A stretch of DNA of 64,000 nucleotides from Ectocarpus siliculosus (lineage: Eukaryota > Sar > Phaeophyceae > Ectocarpales > Ectocarpaceae), in NCBI GenBank assembly GCA_000310025.1, contig FN649729.1, forward strand, positions 3,077,320 through 3,141,319, written 5' to 3'. The notes under the pieces are model-generated. The model was not told the origin of the DNA. It made no database searches and worked only from the letters and a program-made list of their open reading frames with translations. Below, piece by piece: positions 12,312 through 27,200 of the stretch (positions are counted from its first letter, which is position 1; every line of letters starts with the position of its first letter). Made by a program: the position numbers and the translations under genes.

Positions 12312-13401
12312 CCGAGGTTCGTGTGCACCCGGGGAGGGGTGGGGGGGGAGAGGGGCAGGTTTCGATTCCTACCATTCCCGCGGCAACCAAAAACCCGGGC
12401 CAGGCTGGTACCGCGTGCAACGAACGGGCCGGTCTGCTGCGTGTTTGAAAAACGACTTGTAGGAAAAAAGGGCACATATAGGGGGATACGTAAAATACCG
12501 TAAACAGTATCAACAAAATGAACCTTTGCCGTTACAAGTCATCACGATTCCTTCCACCAGGTAGGGCGCGTGCAGCCTCCCCCCGCCCCTCCCCCCCAAT
12601 CTTGTGCGCTCAGCTGTTTTCTCCCGAGCGACGCCAAAACCAGACAAAAACAAAAAAAAGATAAACGAGACAGGGAGAGCCGACGCGCCATTCCAGCAGG
12701 CAAGGATATTCCGCGTCTTCGCTACCGCGACATACAAGCACCCCAAGACGAGACACGCATTAGCCGTGGTGAGGTTGCCCCTGCCCTTGCCCCCCCTCCC
12801 CCGCGCGCTCCGTGCATGACACTTGAGTGTTCCCGAAGGGCCACTCAAGGGAATCGATCGCACACAAACATACACACAATAGACATCAATCCAATTCGCG
12901 CGGGCTCATGGCTGCCTTACACGGAAGTTCGTTCGATCCACGGCCACAAACGGAACAAAAGAAACACCCAACAAACACAGGCAACAAGATAATCAATTCT
13001 GTAAACACCGAACGCTAAACACCCGCTCCTTGCTTATGATACTCCTTCCGCCCTCAAGCATAGGGGTGACACGGCGAAGACCCGCCACCGCAACAGGAGA
13101 CACACCCTCTCCTGCAAAACAACAGCCTTTCCACCAATCCACCCACAAACGGTCTAAGCAAGTCGTGTGCAAATTGACACGGCCGAAAGCTTCGCGCAAA
13201 AAAAAAAGGGGGGGGGGGAGCAGGGAGAAAAACCGTGGGAAGAGGGGGCCCGGGACACGCGTGCAGCATATGCCCTCGCTGCCCCCCACCCCCCCCACCC
13301 CCGCGCGCGCTCAGGCTCCACGTTCGTGCCTCAGAAACATCGGGTCGTCATTCCTTTCGTGGCTTTTGTCCTAGGGTTCTTCTCCGATACTGACGACGGG
13401 A

Positions 13402-16400
13402 TCAGGAAGTGGTGCTAATGGGAGCAACCGTGGCGGATGCAGCGGGCGCGGCGGCCTCAGTCGCGCCTACGGGGTCAGCCGAGGCAGCAGCGGCGGCGGT
13501 GGCGCCGGCCTTGGCGTTGCCCGCCTTGGGGTACGAGCCGCCGCCGCCGCCGCCCCCAGTCTTGCTGTCCTCCCTGACCTCAATCTGTCGGGAGCCGAGC
13601 TCGGTGCCGTTCAGCTCCTGGATGGCCGACTGAGCCTCCTCCTGAAGGACGCGCGGAGCAATTCAACAGCAGTGGGCGGACAGCAGCATGACAAAATAAG
13701 AAAGGGGGGTACGCACGTGCGACGGGAGGGCGGGACGGAGTCCACCAGCACTTGTGACAAAAAACCAACCTCGCGGTTCTTGCCCTGTCGCACTGCGTCG
13801 TCCCAGCGTTGAAAAGCACTACCTTGTACTCTACCAACATATCCGAGCCCGCGGGAGACTTCACACTTGATTTCGCCCCTGCAGCAAACGCGGCAGAGAA
13901 ACCGACACCTACTATTAATACCCTCTTCTTAATAACAGCGCGACACTTTTCATTCATCATAATATTACCTGCGTCCTGAAGCGGACGGTGCCCCAGCCCT
14001 TGGACCTACGCGAGCCGTCCATCATCACGTCCGCGCGCTCCACCTCCCCCGCGGTACGGAAGTGGTCCTTCAGGTCCGCCCACGTCGTCTCGAAAGACAG
14101 GTTGCCCACGTAAAGCTGCCGCCCGGCGAGGTTCTCGCCGCCGCCGCCGCCCCCCCGGCCGCCGCCGCCGTTCGCCATCTCTCCTCTCCCGCCGCCGCGT
14201 TGCCTCTGGCGGGGGTTCTGCTGCTCCCTGTCCTCGCGAACGAAGATGGGCCTCCCGCCCAGGGCGGTGTTGTTGAGCTCTCGGATGGCTCGGTTGGCCC
14301 CGCGGATGTCCTCGTACTCAACGATGCCGCAGCCCTGCACTCGTTACATACCCGCGACACGAAAAACAATCCAATCAAGAGAGCAAGAGGGGGCGGGGGA
14401 CGGGTCGGTGTGTTTCTCTCTCGAAATGGCATGGACCGCCTTACACAGCCCGGTTTACAATGAAAATTGGCCAGGCGCTGCCTTACGTACAGAGGGAGAG
14501 AAACTTAGGAGGCAACACGCTGCCGGAACGCAGCCGTCGCCACCCGCGCATCCTTTTCTTTTGCCACCGCGGGGTCTCCGCGCCATGTCGTCCGTCACCG
14601 CCCCCTACTCCTTCTTCCTCCCCCCCCCTCCCTTGCCAAGCAACAACAAAATTGGTCGGGCAGCAGCGGCCGGAACACACACACACACCCGCACTGAGAC
14701 TGACGTGTTTTCATTGGTCAGCCGGTTAGCGCGGTCGATGCTAATAATAATAATAACAAAAAACACACACAACGCCGTTTCCGACTACACCACAAACATG
14801 GCAGAGTCATAGGCTTTCCTTCCTCCCTCCCGGAAAACGTCTCTTCCTCCTCCCTACCTTGGAGCGCCCGTCGCCATCCTGAAGAACGTCCGCGTGCACC
14901 ACTTTCCCCACCGTCCTCATGTGGTCCTTGAGCTCCTGCCACTCCACAGTCCACGCCAGGTTGCCGACGTAGATGCGGTTGCCGGTAGCCTGCGGCATCG
15001 CACCCCCGCCCCCACCTTGGTGCCCGCCGCTGCCGTGCTGCTGCTGGTGCATCTGCATCTGCTGCATGTGTCCCCCCATCGACTGGCCCATGAGGGCGCC
15101 GGGGCCGGCCGCGAACGGCTGCCCGCCGAAGGCCCCCATGGGCCCCATCTGCATCTGCCCCACCATTTGCTGCTGCTGGTGGTTGTGGTGGTGCATCTGC
15201 TGCTGGTGGTGCCCACCCCCCGGAGTTCCGCTCTCGCGGTCCTAGAAACAGTTGAACAAAAATGAGCGGACAGAAAAGCCGGAGAAAGGAGGTGGCCCGA
15301 TCAGACAGTAGTCGCTACCAAGTGATAACAAAATGGGTGAGTCTACGCGCTGGGGTCCACGAGCGATCGTCCAAAAAAGCACTCGCAGACTGTAGGCGAG
15401 TTCATGCGGCGCACACGCCGATTTGTATCCAATTTTTGGTTTCAGGGTTTGAAACAAAAAGCGACAATTGGCCGCGAGAGTTGAAAGCGGTTCAAGCCGT
15501 CATGTGACCTCCACTACGAAAAACACACACACACAAGAGAATGTCACTGCAGTTGTGACGAGGAGGAGAAAAATCACGTCCCTCGGCAAGCCAACAGCAA
15601 CCAAGCGAGCCACCCATCTCGCCCCCGCTCCGGTTCTCCAACACAATCGTCGTTGCCACACACCACCCAACAAGCAACGATTCTCCTTTCGCAAAACAAA
15701 CAAAACAAAACAGTGCTACGCTCACCTCCCGCACGAAGATCATGCGGTTCTTGAGCTCCGAGTTGTTGAGCTGCTCGATCGCCTGCGTGGCCTGCTCAGG
15801 CTCGGCGTACTCCACGATGCCGCAGCCCCGCGAGCGGCCCCCCTGGTCCGTCATGACGTCCGCCCTGATCACCTCGCCGCCGAGGCCGCGCATGTGGTCC
15901 TTCAGGTCCTGCCACGCCACGTCCCACGCCAGGTTTCCGACGTAAACCCTGGCGTTTTGGTTCCCGCTCCCCCGAGGCCCGCCCCCCATGGGCGGGCCGC
16001 CGCCGCCCCCCACCACCGCTGGAAGAGGCTCCGCGGTGTTGGTTGTTCCCCCCCCCCCCGCCACCTGACGGTACACAAGTACACAACGAATGGACGTCAC
16101 GATGAAGAATTCAAACGCTCGTGTTCGTGATGATAGGTCAAGCCTAACTATTAGCGCAATAAATTAACACGCATGGATACACAGGTCGCTCACTTTGTTG
16201 CAGTTTTTTTTCTCGTTGTTTTCCACTACCAATGCGCGTTGTATTTAGCGATTTCCGACACCAAACAGCATGCCTCGTTGTTTTCTACCCATCAATGCGC
16301 GTTGTAATTAGCAATTTCCGAGCACCAAACAGCATGCCACTTCCATCCCACCGCGCATCTATTACCACCATGAATGAGCGAGCCATGTTTCGATCAAAGC

Positions 16401-17760
16401 AAACAAGGGAACAAACTCGTCCATCGGTGACCGGAGACGGCTATGTTGTCCACATGACAAACGGTTCTTTGGTCAACAAAAGTCGTTACAATGCGATACA
16501 TGTGCTATAGTGGGGGGCCCTCTATAGTGCCGGCATTTTCGGCTCGCACACACTAAATACCAAGTCCTTTCTGTACTCTGAAGAGTGTCCGTGCCCGGCA
16601 TATTGCCGGTGAAATCTCGGGACAAACCCCGGCACTACAGAGGGCCCTCCACTGCTATACCCTTGTTTTCGCATCGACACGGAAAAGAAAAACACATGAA
16701 CGACAATCGCGCCACAGGCAGCTAGCTATCTACAGTTTTGTCGGCGGGAGGCGTTGTGTCGGATGGACGTACCTGCGGCCTCACGGTCCTCCCTCACGAA
16801 GATCAGGCGCCCCTTAAGCTCGGTGTCGAGGAGGGTGTTGATGGCCTCTTGCGCCTCCGCCGGGGTGCGGTACTCAACGATGCCGCAGCCTTTGGAGCGG
16901 CCGGACGCGTCTCTCATCACGTCCGCTCGGACGACCTGACGTAAAAAAAGAGTGTTTACATACACACCGCCGTATTGTACACAGCGGTCGGGGGAAAGAA
17001 TTGACACATAGATCGACGTGCAGGCGGCATGGGTACCCACCCGTCTTGTGTGTTGCGTGTGTACGCAAGAGGAAAGAAACACGGACATCACCGGCATGCA
17101 GACGGCATGGATACAGAAGCTTGTGTGTGTTAGCCAGTCTATCTACACTACAACCTGCCGGCGTGTTGCATGTGTTCCACGCATCAGCCGGGGGCACACA
17201 GGGAGCTTGTATTTAGTTTGATATGCGTACGTACTGTATTCATGCCTCGTCTTTCCTCGTGCAAATTTTTTCGAGGTACTGTGAGGGTTCACCCGTCCAC
17301 ATTTTCCTCGACGGCCGTGAACGCCACATGCGATTAGTCACGAGTTAATCTTCAGTTTCCGCCGCATTTCAAGAGAAATCGACATTCTTTCGAGAACGGG
17401 TAGTAGCTCTCTTTGTATGCATATGCAATATATTTCCTCAACAATGAAACCCACAGTCTACCACTCTACTTTTTTACCACAGCAGTAGTCGAAGGATGTG
17501 TTGCAAGTCTTCACAGCAGCTAGCAGGTGGCAGCAAGACCTCGCGCTTACCTCGCCGGCGGTCCTCATGTGGTCCTTGAGGTCTTGCCACTCGGTCTCCC
17601 AGGAGAGGTTGCCCACGTACACGCGGGTGATGCCCGTCGTCATCACCCCGACCGGCGGCGCGGACATGCCGCCCACGACGGGCATGACGCCGCCCATACC
17701 GTTCACGACGACGCCGTTGGCGTCCTGCGCATACTGCGCGGGTTGCTCCACGTATCCCAT
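13402..17760 (-). CDS. Four-RRM RNA-binding protein (hnRNP M / Gbp2-like)
   Basis: Exons in coding order: 17760-17551, 16935-16773, 16064-15726, 15241-14858, 14334-13969, 13641-13402 (stop). Each of the four RRMs shows RNP2-like (V/I/L)YVGNL and an RNP1-like core: [10 protein letters not shown] in RRM1 and RRM3, [10 protein letters not shown] in RRM2, [10 protein letters not shown] in RRM4. The shared WxDLKDHMR and FVREDRE blocks show the four arose by duplication. Linkers are rich in Gly, Met, Gln and His. Residue spans are roughly RRM1 45-122, RRM2 150-240, RRM3 320-395, RRM4 450-530 of about 565. The tight [11 protein letters not shown] pattern is typical of Gbp2/Hrb1 and hnRNP M type proteins, which act in mRNA packaging and processing. 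Nuclear mRNA binding is inferred. All junctions are phase-consistent except exon 2 to 3, where a run of 12 G at the start of exon 3 puts the frame off by one. A wrong homopolymer length or a missed micro-exon would explain it. Confidence 0.85.
16212..16337. repeat. ~63 bp tandem duplication in an RRM-gene intron
   Basis: Copy 1 (16212-16273) and copy 2 (16274-16337) both run from CTCGTTGTTTTC through AATGCGCGTTGTA to CCAAACAGCATGC. They differ by a few substitutions and two small indels. It is noncoding and lies in the intron between coding exons 2 and 3. Confidence 0.85.
16509..16653. mobile_element. MITE-like element with terminal inverted repeats
   Basis: A 145 bp element lies in the intron between RRM-gene exons 2 and 3. 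Its ends are inverted repeats of about 30 bp. The left end begins AGTGGGGGGCCCTC and continues TAGTGCCGG. The right end reads CCGG, CACTACAG, then AGGGCCCTCCACT. A direct repeat GCTAT flanks both sides (16504-16508 and 16654-16658) and looks like a 5 bp target-site duplication. One further A/T beside it makes 6 bp or TA possible. There is no coding capacity, so it would need a transposase from elsewhere. The superfamily is not assignable from one copy. Confidence 0.7.
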
Positions 17761-19736
17761 CTTTTTTCGTCGGCAACACCCACGAAAAAAACAGCAGCAA
17801 CAGGAAGAGGTGCATGTTTTCAGAAATACATCGGTCAAACGTTGTATAGATGAATTACAGTTGTAGGATAATGGGAGGTTCTGGGAAGAGAGATTGGAAA
17901 ATGTGAAGACTGCTGCAACAACAGCCGTGCAACCGAAGGAAGACTAAATAGCAGACTACGTTGCATGTTTTGCATGACGGGGAGGGCGGGGGGCGAAGAG
18001 AACATGGACAGCAGTGCGGGAACATGAACGACGAAGACGTCGCACCCGGCACTACTTGTATTTATGGTCGAAAAGCAAAAAAAAGATCGGGGGGAGATTT
18101 TGGGTGTCGAAGGTGCCGCTGTCGTTCGGCGGGGAGCCAAGAAGCCAACAACACTTGTTGAGCTGACGTTTTCCGCGCCCACAAAACCCCTCCCAACCCG
18201 TGCTCCCACCAACTATCTGGATTGTCTTCACATTAAACACCGTTCCGAGCCCTCTCGACCCAGTACCTTCATATGTCCGTACTGATCCAACACTTGACGC
18301 AGTCGATTCCCGTGGTCACAGGCTAACTTACCTTTTACCCTAAAAAGGTACACTCAAATAAACTGGCCCCGAGGGTCCGCAAGTCAAAAGAAATCAACGA
18401 CAGATATTCTGGAGTCCTCCGCTCCCTCTGCGCGCTATGCGAGGTAACAACTGAGACTAGGAGTCAGTGCGGATGGGGAAATATGTGAGTCGAGCTTTAG
18501 GTTGAAGTACACTGACTACAACAGTAGCTTACACAAGACTTGAATCTTCCCTTTTCCACACGACCACACATATCAGAGGAAACTCACATTGAGACACACC
18601 CAATACGGTGCGACAGGTAATAAAGCAACTGCTGATTGAAAAAAGCAAGGGGGCGGGGGCAGCAGTTAGGTGTGTGACTCGAGCTACATGTGTCCGGCCA
18701 GCTGTGCGACCAACACATTCTTGGTGCGCGATGAGGACTCAACATTTGTCGGGGGTTTTAGCGCGTGGGACTCCTGGCGATATTTAGTTTTACTATCGTG
18801 CAACTCTTTCAGGGGTCGAGGAAGCAACCCAACTTGCAAGCCAGCAGTCGAGCTTCCGCTGCACCCATCTCGTGGGCGTGGAATCAACCGTGCTGCTGTG
18901 ATCGTGTTGCTTCCGGACAGCAGGCTCATCCTGTGTGCAACGACAGAAACAAACGCGCGCCGTGCCTTGTCCGAAAACACCCACACACGCCTTGTAGCTT
19001 TTGATCTGGGGACGAATCCGCCAGCAGCTTGCCCGCTGAAATGAAACGCAAAGAGGGCATATTTTGGATTCAACCTCTGGCGCGTCGGGCTGTCCAAGAT
19101 CTATCCACTACCTACAGGCCACGTGATAGACCGAGCACGAGCACGACCACGTGGTAGATATCCTCCTCAGGACCGAAAACTCTCCGCCTGGCAGAGGAGG
19201 CTACGTGCGTGTACCCGACCTGCAGAGCGGCCCCCAAGCCGAGCGCTACCCTCACGGCACGAAAAGAAAGAAAGAAACGTAAGGTGGAAAACGGCCAACA
19301 GGCTCGACACACACAAAATTCAACCTAAATAAAACCCAGCCCCAACCAACCTCCTTGTGTTTCCGCTCACCCCGTTCTCCATGACGAAAGCTCTGCGACC
19401 CCTTCCCGTAAAGACTGCTCTCCTTGCAAACTTAACAGCTCGCGTCTACCTCCTTCTGCGGTCCTGTCTTTGTTGCCCTCGATTTGGGTGGTGGATGTCT
19501 TGGCGCGAAACAAAACAGATGTGTGGGCACGGGCGGGAAAACCACACGGCGCGAGTGGGAAAAGGGGACCCCCCTAGGGGTATGAAAACACATTTTTTCA
19601 AGAAGTAGGGGGGGGGGGAGGGGGGGTACTGGTGTCTTTGGTGGTGTGGTGGTTGGGCGCAGCTGGTGATGCCTCGCGCTCTCTCACAGCCCCTTCCCTA
19701 GGTGTCGGAGTACCGAAGCCCACCCCTTTTCTCATC
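17761..19736. other. Divergent intergenic region between RRM and uL14 genes
   Basis: About 2.0 kb holds the 5' ends of both genes (RRM gene minus, uL14 plus). I see overlapping ORFs of 124-137 codons on both strands near 18670-19097, but none resembles a known protein. No promoter motif is recognisable. C/T-rich sequence just upstream of the uL14 ATG would suit a ribosomal-protein promoter, but that is inference. Confidence 0.5.
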
Positions 19737-23212
<3,476 letters not shown>

Positions 23213-24253
23213 GAGCATAAATGACGCTCGCAAGAACGCCCACATGTGTCGTCGACAAAATGACACCGGCGCGACACACCTCGATGAAACTGTTTTTACT
23301 CCGCTCGCCTGTCTACTGGGTTGAAGTGCAGACATTGTCCGCGGCTTTGTGTGGAGAGCGTGTTGAGTTCCGTTGAGAAGCGCAGATGAGAGAGGGCGAG
23401 AAAAGGGGGGGGAGCTGCAATTCTGAATTTCACAAGGGTTCAGACAACATTGTATTTGGTGTCTCCGGTACACATGCTGTGCCTATGCATGATAGCGTGA
23501 CGTGCTCGCAATAAAGCGACAGCTTTGCTGTATGGGTCGTGAGGGGCATAAAGCCGCCCAAGCGACGTGTGTTCGCACGCACTTTTTTCTGCCCTCGTTA
23601 CGTGGAACAGCTACTATCAGGCTACGCGCAAGCGTTGTGGCGCTACGCCTCATATTCAGGTGCGTTGCGTGGTGCACACGGCACAAGCTGCGTCTTGTCA
23701 CGAGCCTGACACTGCCATTGCGCCACACGTACGCCACACGTAAATATCACAATTCGCGAACCTCTGTTTGAGAAAGGGCCGTGCGCGACAAGAGATAGCA
23801 AGCCGCGATTCACAGCACCGCTTTCCAGACACATGCCACCCCCCCGTGAGAGTACGGCGCAACGGCAAACATTTTTCTGCGGATGTCAGCGACGCACATT
23901 CCGCGATGCCCGTTTCCACAATATCACCAAACTACAAACGCATGTGGTTGCCCGAACTGCTGATTCGTCTCCGCCAGATTTGTTTGTCTGATGAGATGGG
24001 TGCGGGTAGATGCCTCCACACTCAACCTAGCAAAGAGCGAAGGTAGACTTCCCTCTGGTACTTGCGCCTTACTTGTGCCTGGTTGAAGGTGGACATGGAT
24101 TCGATTACTCAACACGCGAACGCCTTCTCATCCGGTGGGCGTGGGTCTTTCCTCCAAGAAAATGTTGCAGCAGGAAAAAACATGATTTGAAGCGAGAAGA
24201 TTGGATAGAAGGTAGCACCGCTGCCCCTGCCTCTTCACCCCCGGTACCAGAAT
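23213..24253. other. Convergent intergenic region (uL14 / CFAP57 3' ends)
   Basis: The 1.04 kb region between the two stop codons must contain both 3' UTRs. An AATAAA hexamer at 23510-23515 on the plus strand is a candidate polyadenylation signal for uL14. No coding exon was recognised. Confidence 0.6.
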
Positions 24254-27200
24254 TCAAGCTTCCCCTGATAAAGGCGCACTCGTCCGAACACCCGAGGCCG
24301 CGACCATCAAGTCCGTGTCTACGACGACCCCTTGATCCGACGCCCGGACCAAACTTCTATGCGCCCCGGGGGGTGCAGCCGGAGACGACGCCGATACCCC
24401 CCCCTGTCCTCGCCCCCCACCGCCCCCGGCACCACCCAGCAGATTGCCCGAATAGGACAGCCTCCCGACCCCACCGCCGCCTCCGCCGTGACTCTCTCCC
24501 GCTCCTCCTCCTCCTCCAGCTTGCTGGTCGTCCATCCACCCATCGGAAGCGGACACTGGCCGACTACCTCCCTCGTTCGGGTAGGGAGCCGTACCCCCTC
24601 GTCCACTTCCACTTCCGCCCCAAACGGGCGCGAGTAGAGAGGACGGCTGCATCGTGCCGTTGCTCCTGACGCCAAGTCGGGGGTTCCCACCTGGCAAATA
24701 ATTTGGAGTTCGAAAAGAGAGAATGGGTGAGATTTTTAAGATAGGCTGCCAGTACTTGAGTCAAAATTGCCGTGAATTGTTACTGCAAGTTGTTTGCAGT
24801 ACAGCTGAAGTCTTCCGTTCTGTGTTCTTTTAATGGCGATGACCGGCACTACTGTATGTACGCATCGCAGTTTACATCAGAATATATACGTCGCGTCAGC
24901 ACCACCGTCACAGAATACCTCGAAAAGCACGACCTCCTTACCACCTTTGCCAACGTGCTACCGCCTACACACCGCGATATACCTGCCGATCCTGGTGTAG
25001 CTCTACCGCGCGCTGCCGCTTCAACTGCGCGGAGATGCTCTCGAAGGCCATGTATCTCGACGCGCTGGAGCTGCAACTCTCGCTCTTTGTCGTCGAGCGC
25101 CCGCTCGAGCCGGAGGGTGCCGCCGGTAAGAGCGGCCTGCGTTCGGTGGTGTATGTGAGCGAGTCAGCTACCGTGGTACATACGTAGTGATTGCCATCAC
25201 ACTGATGAAGCTATGGATTATGGCACTCACTCGTCGGATTGGAGAATCCACACATGCACGGGGGTGGGTTGGTGGCGGGCAGGGGGTACTTGGGTGGTGC
25301 CTGCCTTTGTGGCTACAGATCAGGAGCTGGAGTGTCGAACTATGTTTGGGGCATTCGTCTTGTCGTTGCTTTTCCGCCTCGCCCACCTCTTTGGAAGCGT
25401 AGGAGCAATACGCTCTCTATGCCGTCTGCGGGAAGCTGCGCGGTCGCGCGCTCACCAGCATGCATTGCCTCAGTCTTTCAGACCGTAGAATGTTCGCCTT
25501 TTCTAAACGCCGGGGCGGAGAACCTCCGGTTGTTGCCAATGAGGCTGAAGATGAGGTGGCTTCTACAATATTCGGGGATCTGCTGGATAGATCTACGTGG
25601 TTTGATTCGTCGGGCCACCCACTCGCACACCTGTGCATGAAGCTCGCGCGTGCCCCCTTTCACGATCCGCGACGCCGGCGTTACCGGAGACAGCGCCAGA
25701 TGACCCCGACCTAGACCGCCACCGCCTCCGGCGTTCCCCCTGTGACCCCCGCGACCGCCTACGACACCGCCGCTGTCATAGCCGACCCTACCGAGAGCCT
25801 GATGCCGCCCTTGGTGCGGCAACGGTTGCCGCTGCAGTGGCGACTGCTGGTGCTGGGAGTTCTGCAGGAGGATATCGAGGGACGACGACGACGCGGAGGA
25901 AAACGACAACGACGGTTGCTGCTGCTGCTGTTGTTGCTGCTGTTCCGACGCGGTCGCCGTTCCCGCCACCTGGTATTGGTGGCTTTTGCTGCCGTTGTTA
26001 ACGGTTCTCCCGCCTCCATGCCGATTGCTAGCGGCCGTGCTGCGAGGCCCTGACTTTGGAAACCCTCCCGCAGCTCCTCGACCTCCGGCGACGCCTTTCG
26101 GCCGCACCCCCGGTGTCCCTTCGGCAGCCCCTCCCGCCGACGAGGATGCCGCCGTAGACGCTGCTGCTGGGCTCGCGGGGTCCCACGGCGGGGGTGCGGA
26201 GAAAAAGCTCGTCTCCGTCTTGGGCTATTCGTTCAAGCACCGCGGTAATTACGAAAGGGGAGAGCATAGCAGCAGGTGAGCGTTTGTCGGCGCGTGTGCG
26301 TCTGTGTACACTTCGCACAACGACTTGATGTCCCGCGCAGATCGCATTATTACCTTCAGCACGCAGTGTATGGTCTGTCTTACGGTTAATTCGAGGAGTA
26401 AAGAGATCATTTGCCGGAACAAAGGCTGGCCTAAGTGCTCGCCAGTGAAGCAGTCAACAAGCAAGGCGCAGAGGTCATGCGGTGAGCGGGAGTCGGGGGA
26501 GGCGAAGAACTCACCGCTTGCATCACCGTGACAGACGTCGATTCGCCCATCGACCGGGACTGCTGCGAGGCGCCCTCATCCGATGTAGAAGAGCCAGTCC
26601 GTCTCCTCCCGTCGCCACCGCCGCCATTTCCGCCACCTTCCTGAGCCACTCTTCCATTTGGTGCGATACCAACTCCGCCCGAGCCGTGCGCGGGAGCGTT
26701 GCCGGGGCGCGCGTTCGGTTTCTGGAGCTGCGCCTGGTTCGGCCTCGCCGCCATCTCCTTGGCCTCCAGGCGGAGGATCTCGTTCTGTCGCTTGAGGTTG
26801 TTGTTCTCCTTGCGGAGGGAGTTGCACTCGGAGATGAGAGCGCTGTTCTCGGTGAGCTTGACGCGCTGTTTCGTCGGACGGGTGGGACCCGTTCATGTTG
26901 TTTTTTTGCCGTGTGTGAGGAAGTCGTTGTGCCGGAATACACCGTCACAATGGCACGCGAGCAGAGAGGCGGGGAGTCAGGAAAAGAGCCGCATGGCCGT
27001 TGCAGGCAGGCGTGATTGGTCGGGTGATGCCGAAACCGAGAGAAGGCGCTACGATCATCGGCCGGGGCATTGACCGACAACCCGCTGAGGTCTAGTGACG
27101 AATCTCACCACCGTTTCAAACGAGCACAGAAAACACCACCAAGCGCTATTACCGCAGAAGACTTGACTGCTTGAGCTCATGCAGAGGACGGCTTGTCGAA

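Larger units (their letters stand above)
9666..13401. other. 3.7 kb convergent intergenic region
   Basis: This lies between the kinesin stop (plus) and the RRM-gene stop (minus), so both 3' UTRs and terminators should be here. It contains a (GA)n microsatellite at about 10285-10325 and an assembly gap at 12199-12311 flanked by C/G-rich runs. It also holds A- and C-rich low-complexity DNA. No exon with family similarity was found on either strand. Confidence 0.6.

Noticed and set aside
18670-19097. Overlapping 124- and 137-codon ORFs on opposite strands, and a tRNA-like CCTCGACCCC stretch
   Set aside because: Neither ORF resembles a protein family. The tRNA idea failed because no acceptor stem or A box could be placed.
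24772-25158. Apparent plus-strand exon (EMLSKAMYLDALELQLSLF reading into a gtaagagc site)
   Set aside because: It looks protein-like, but it is the antisense of the CFAP57 exon 25136-25007. The minus-strand reading matches the conserved terminal coiled coil and has correct splice sites and phases.
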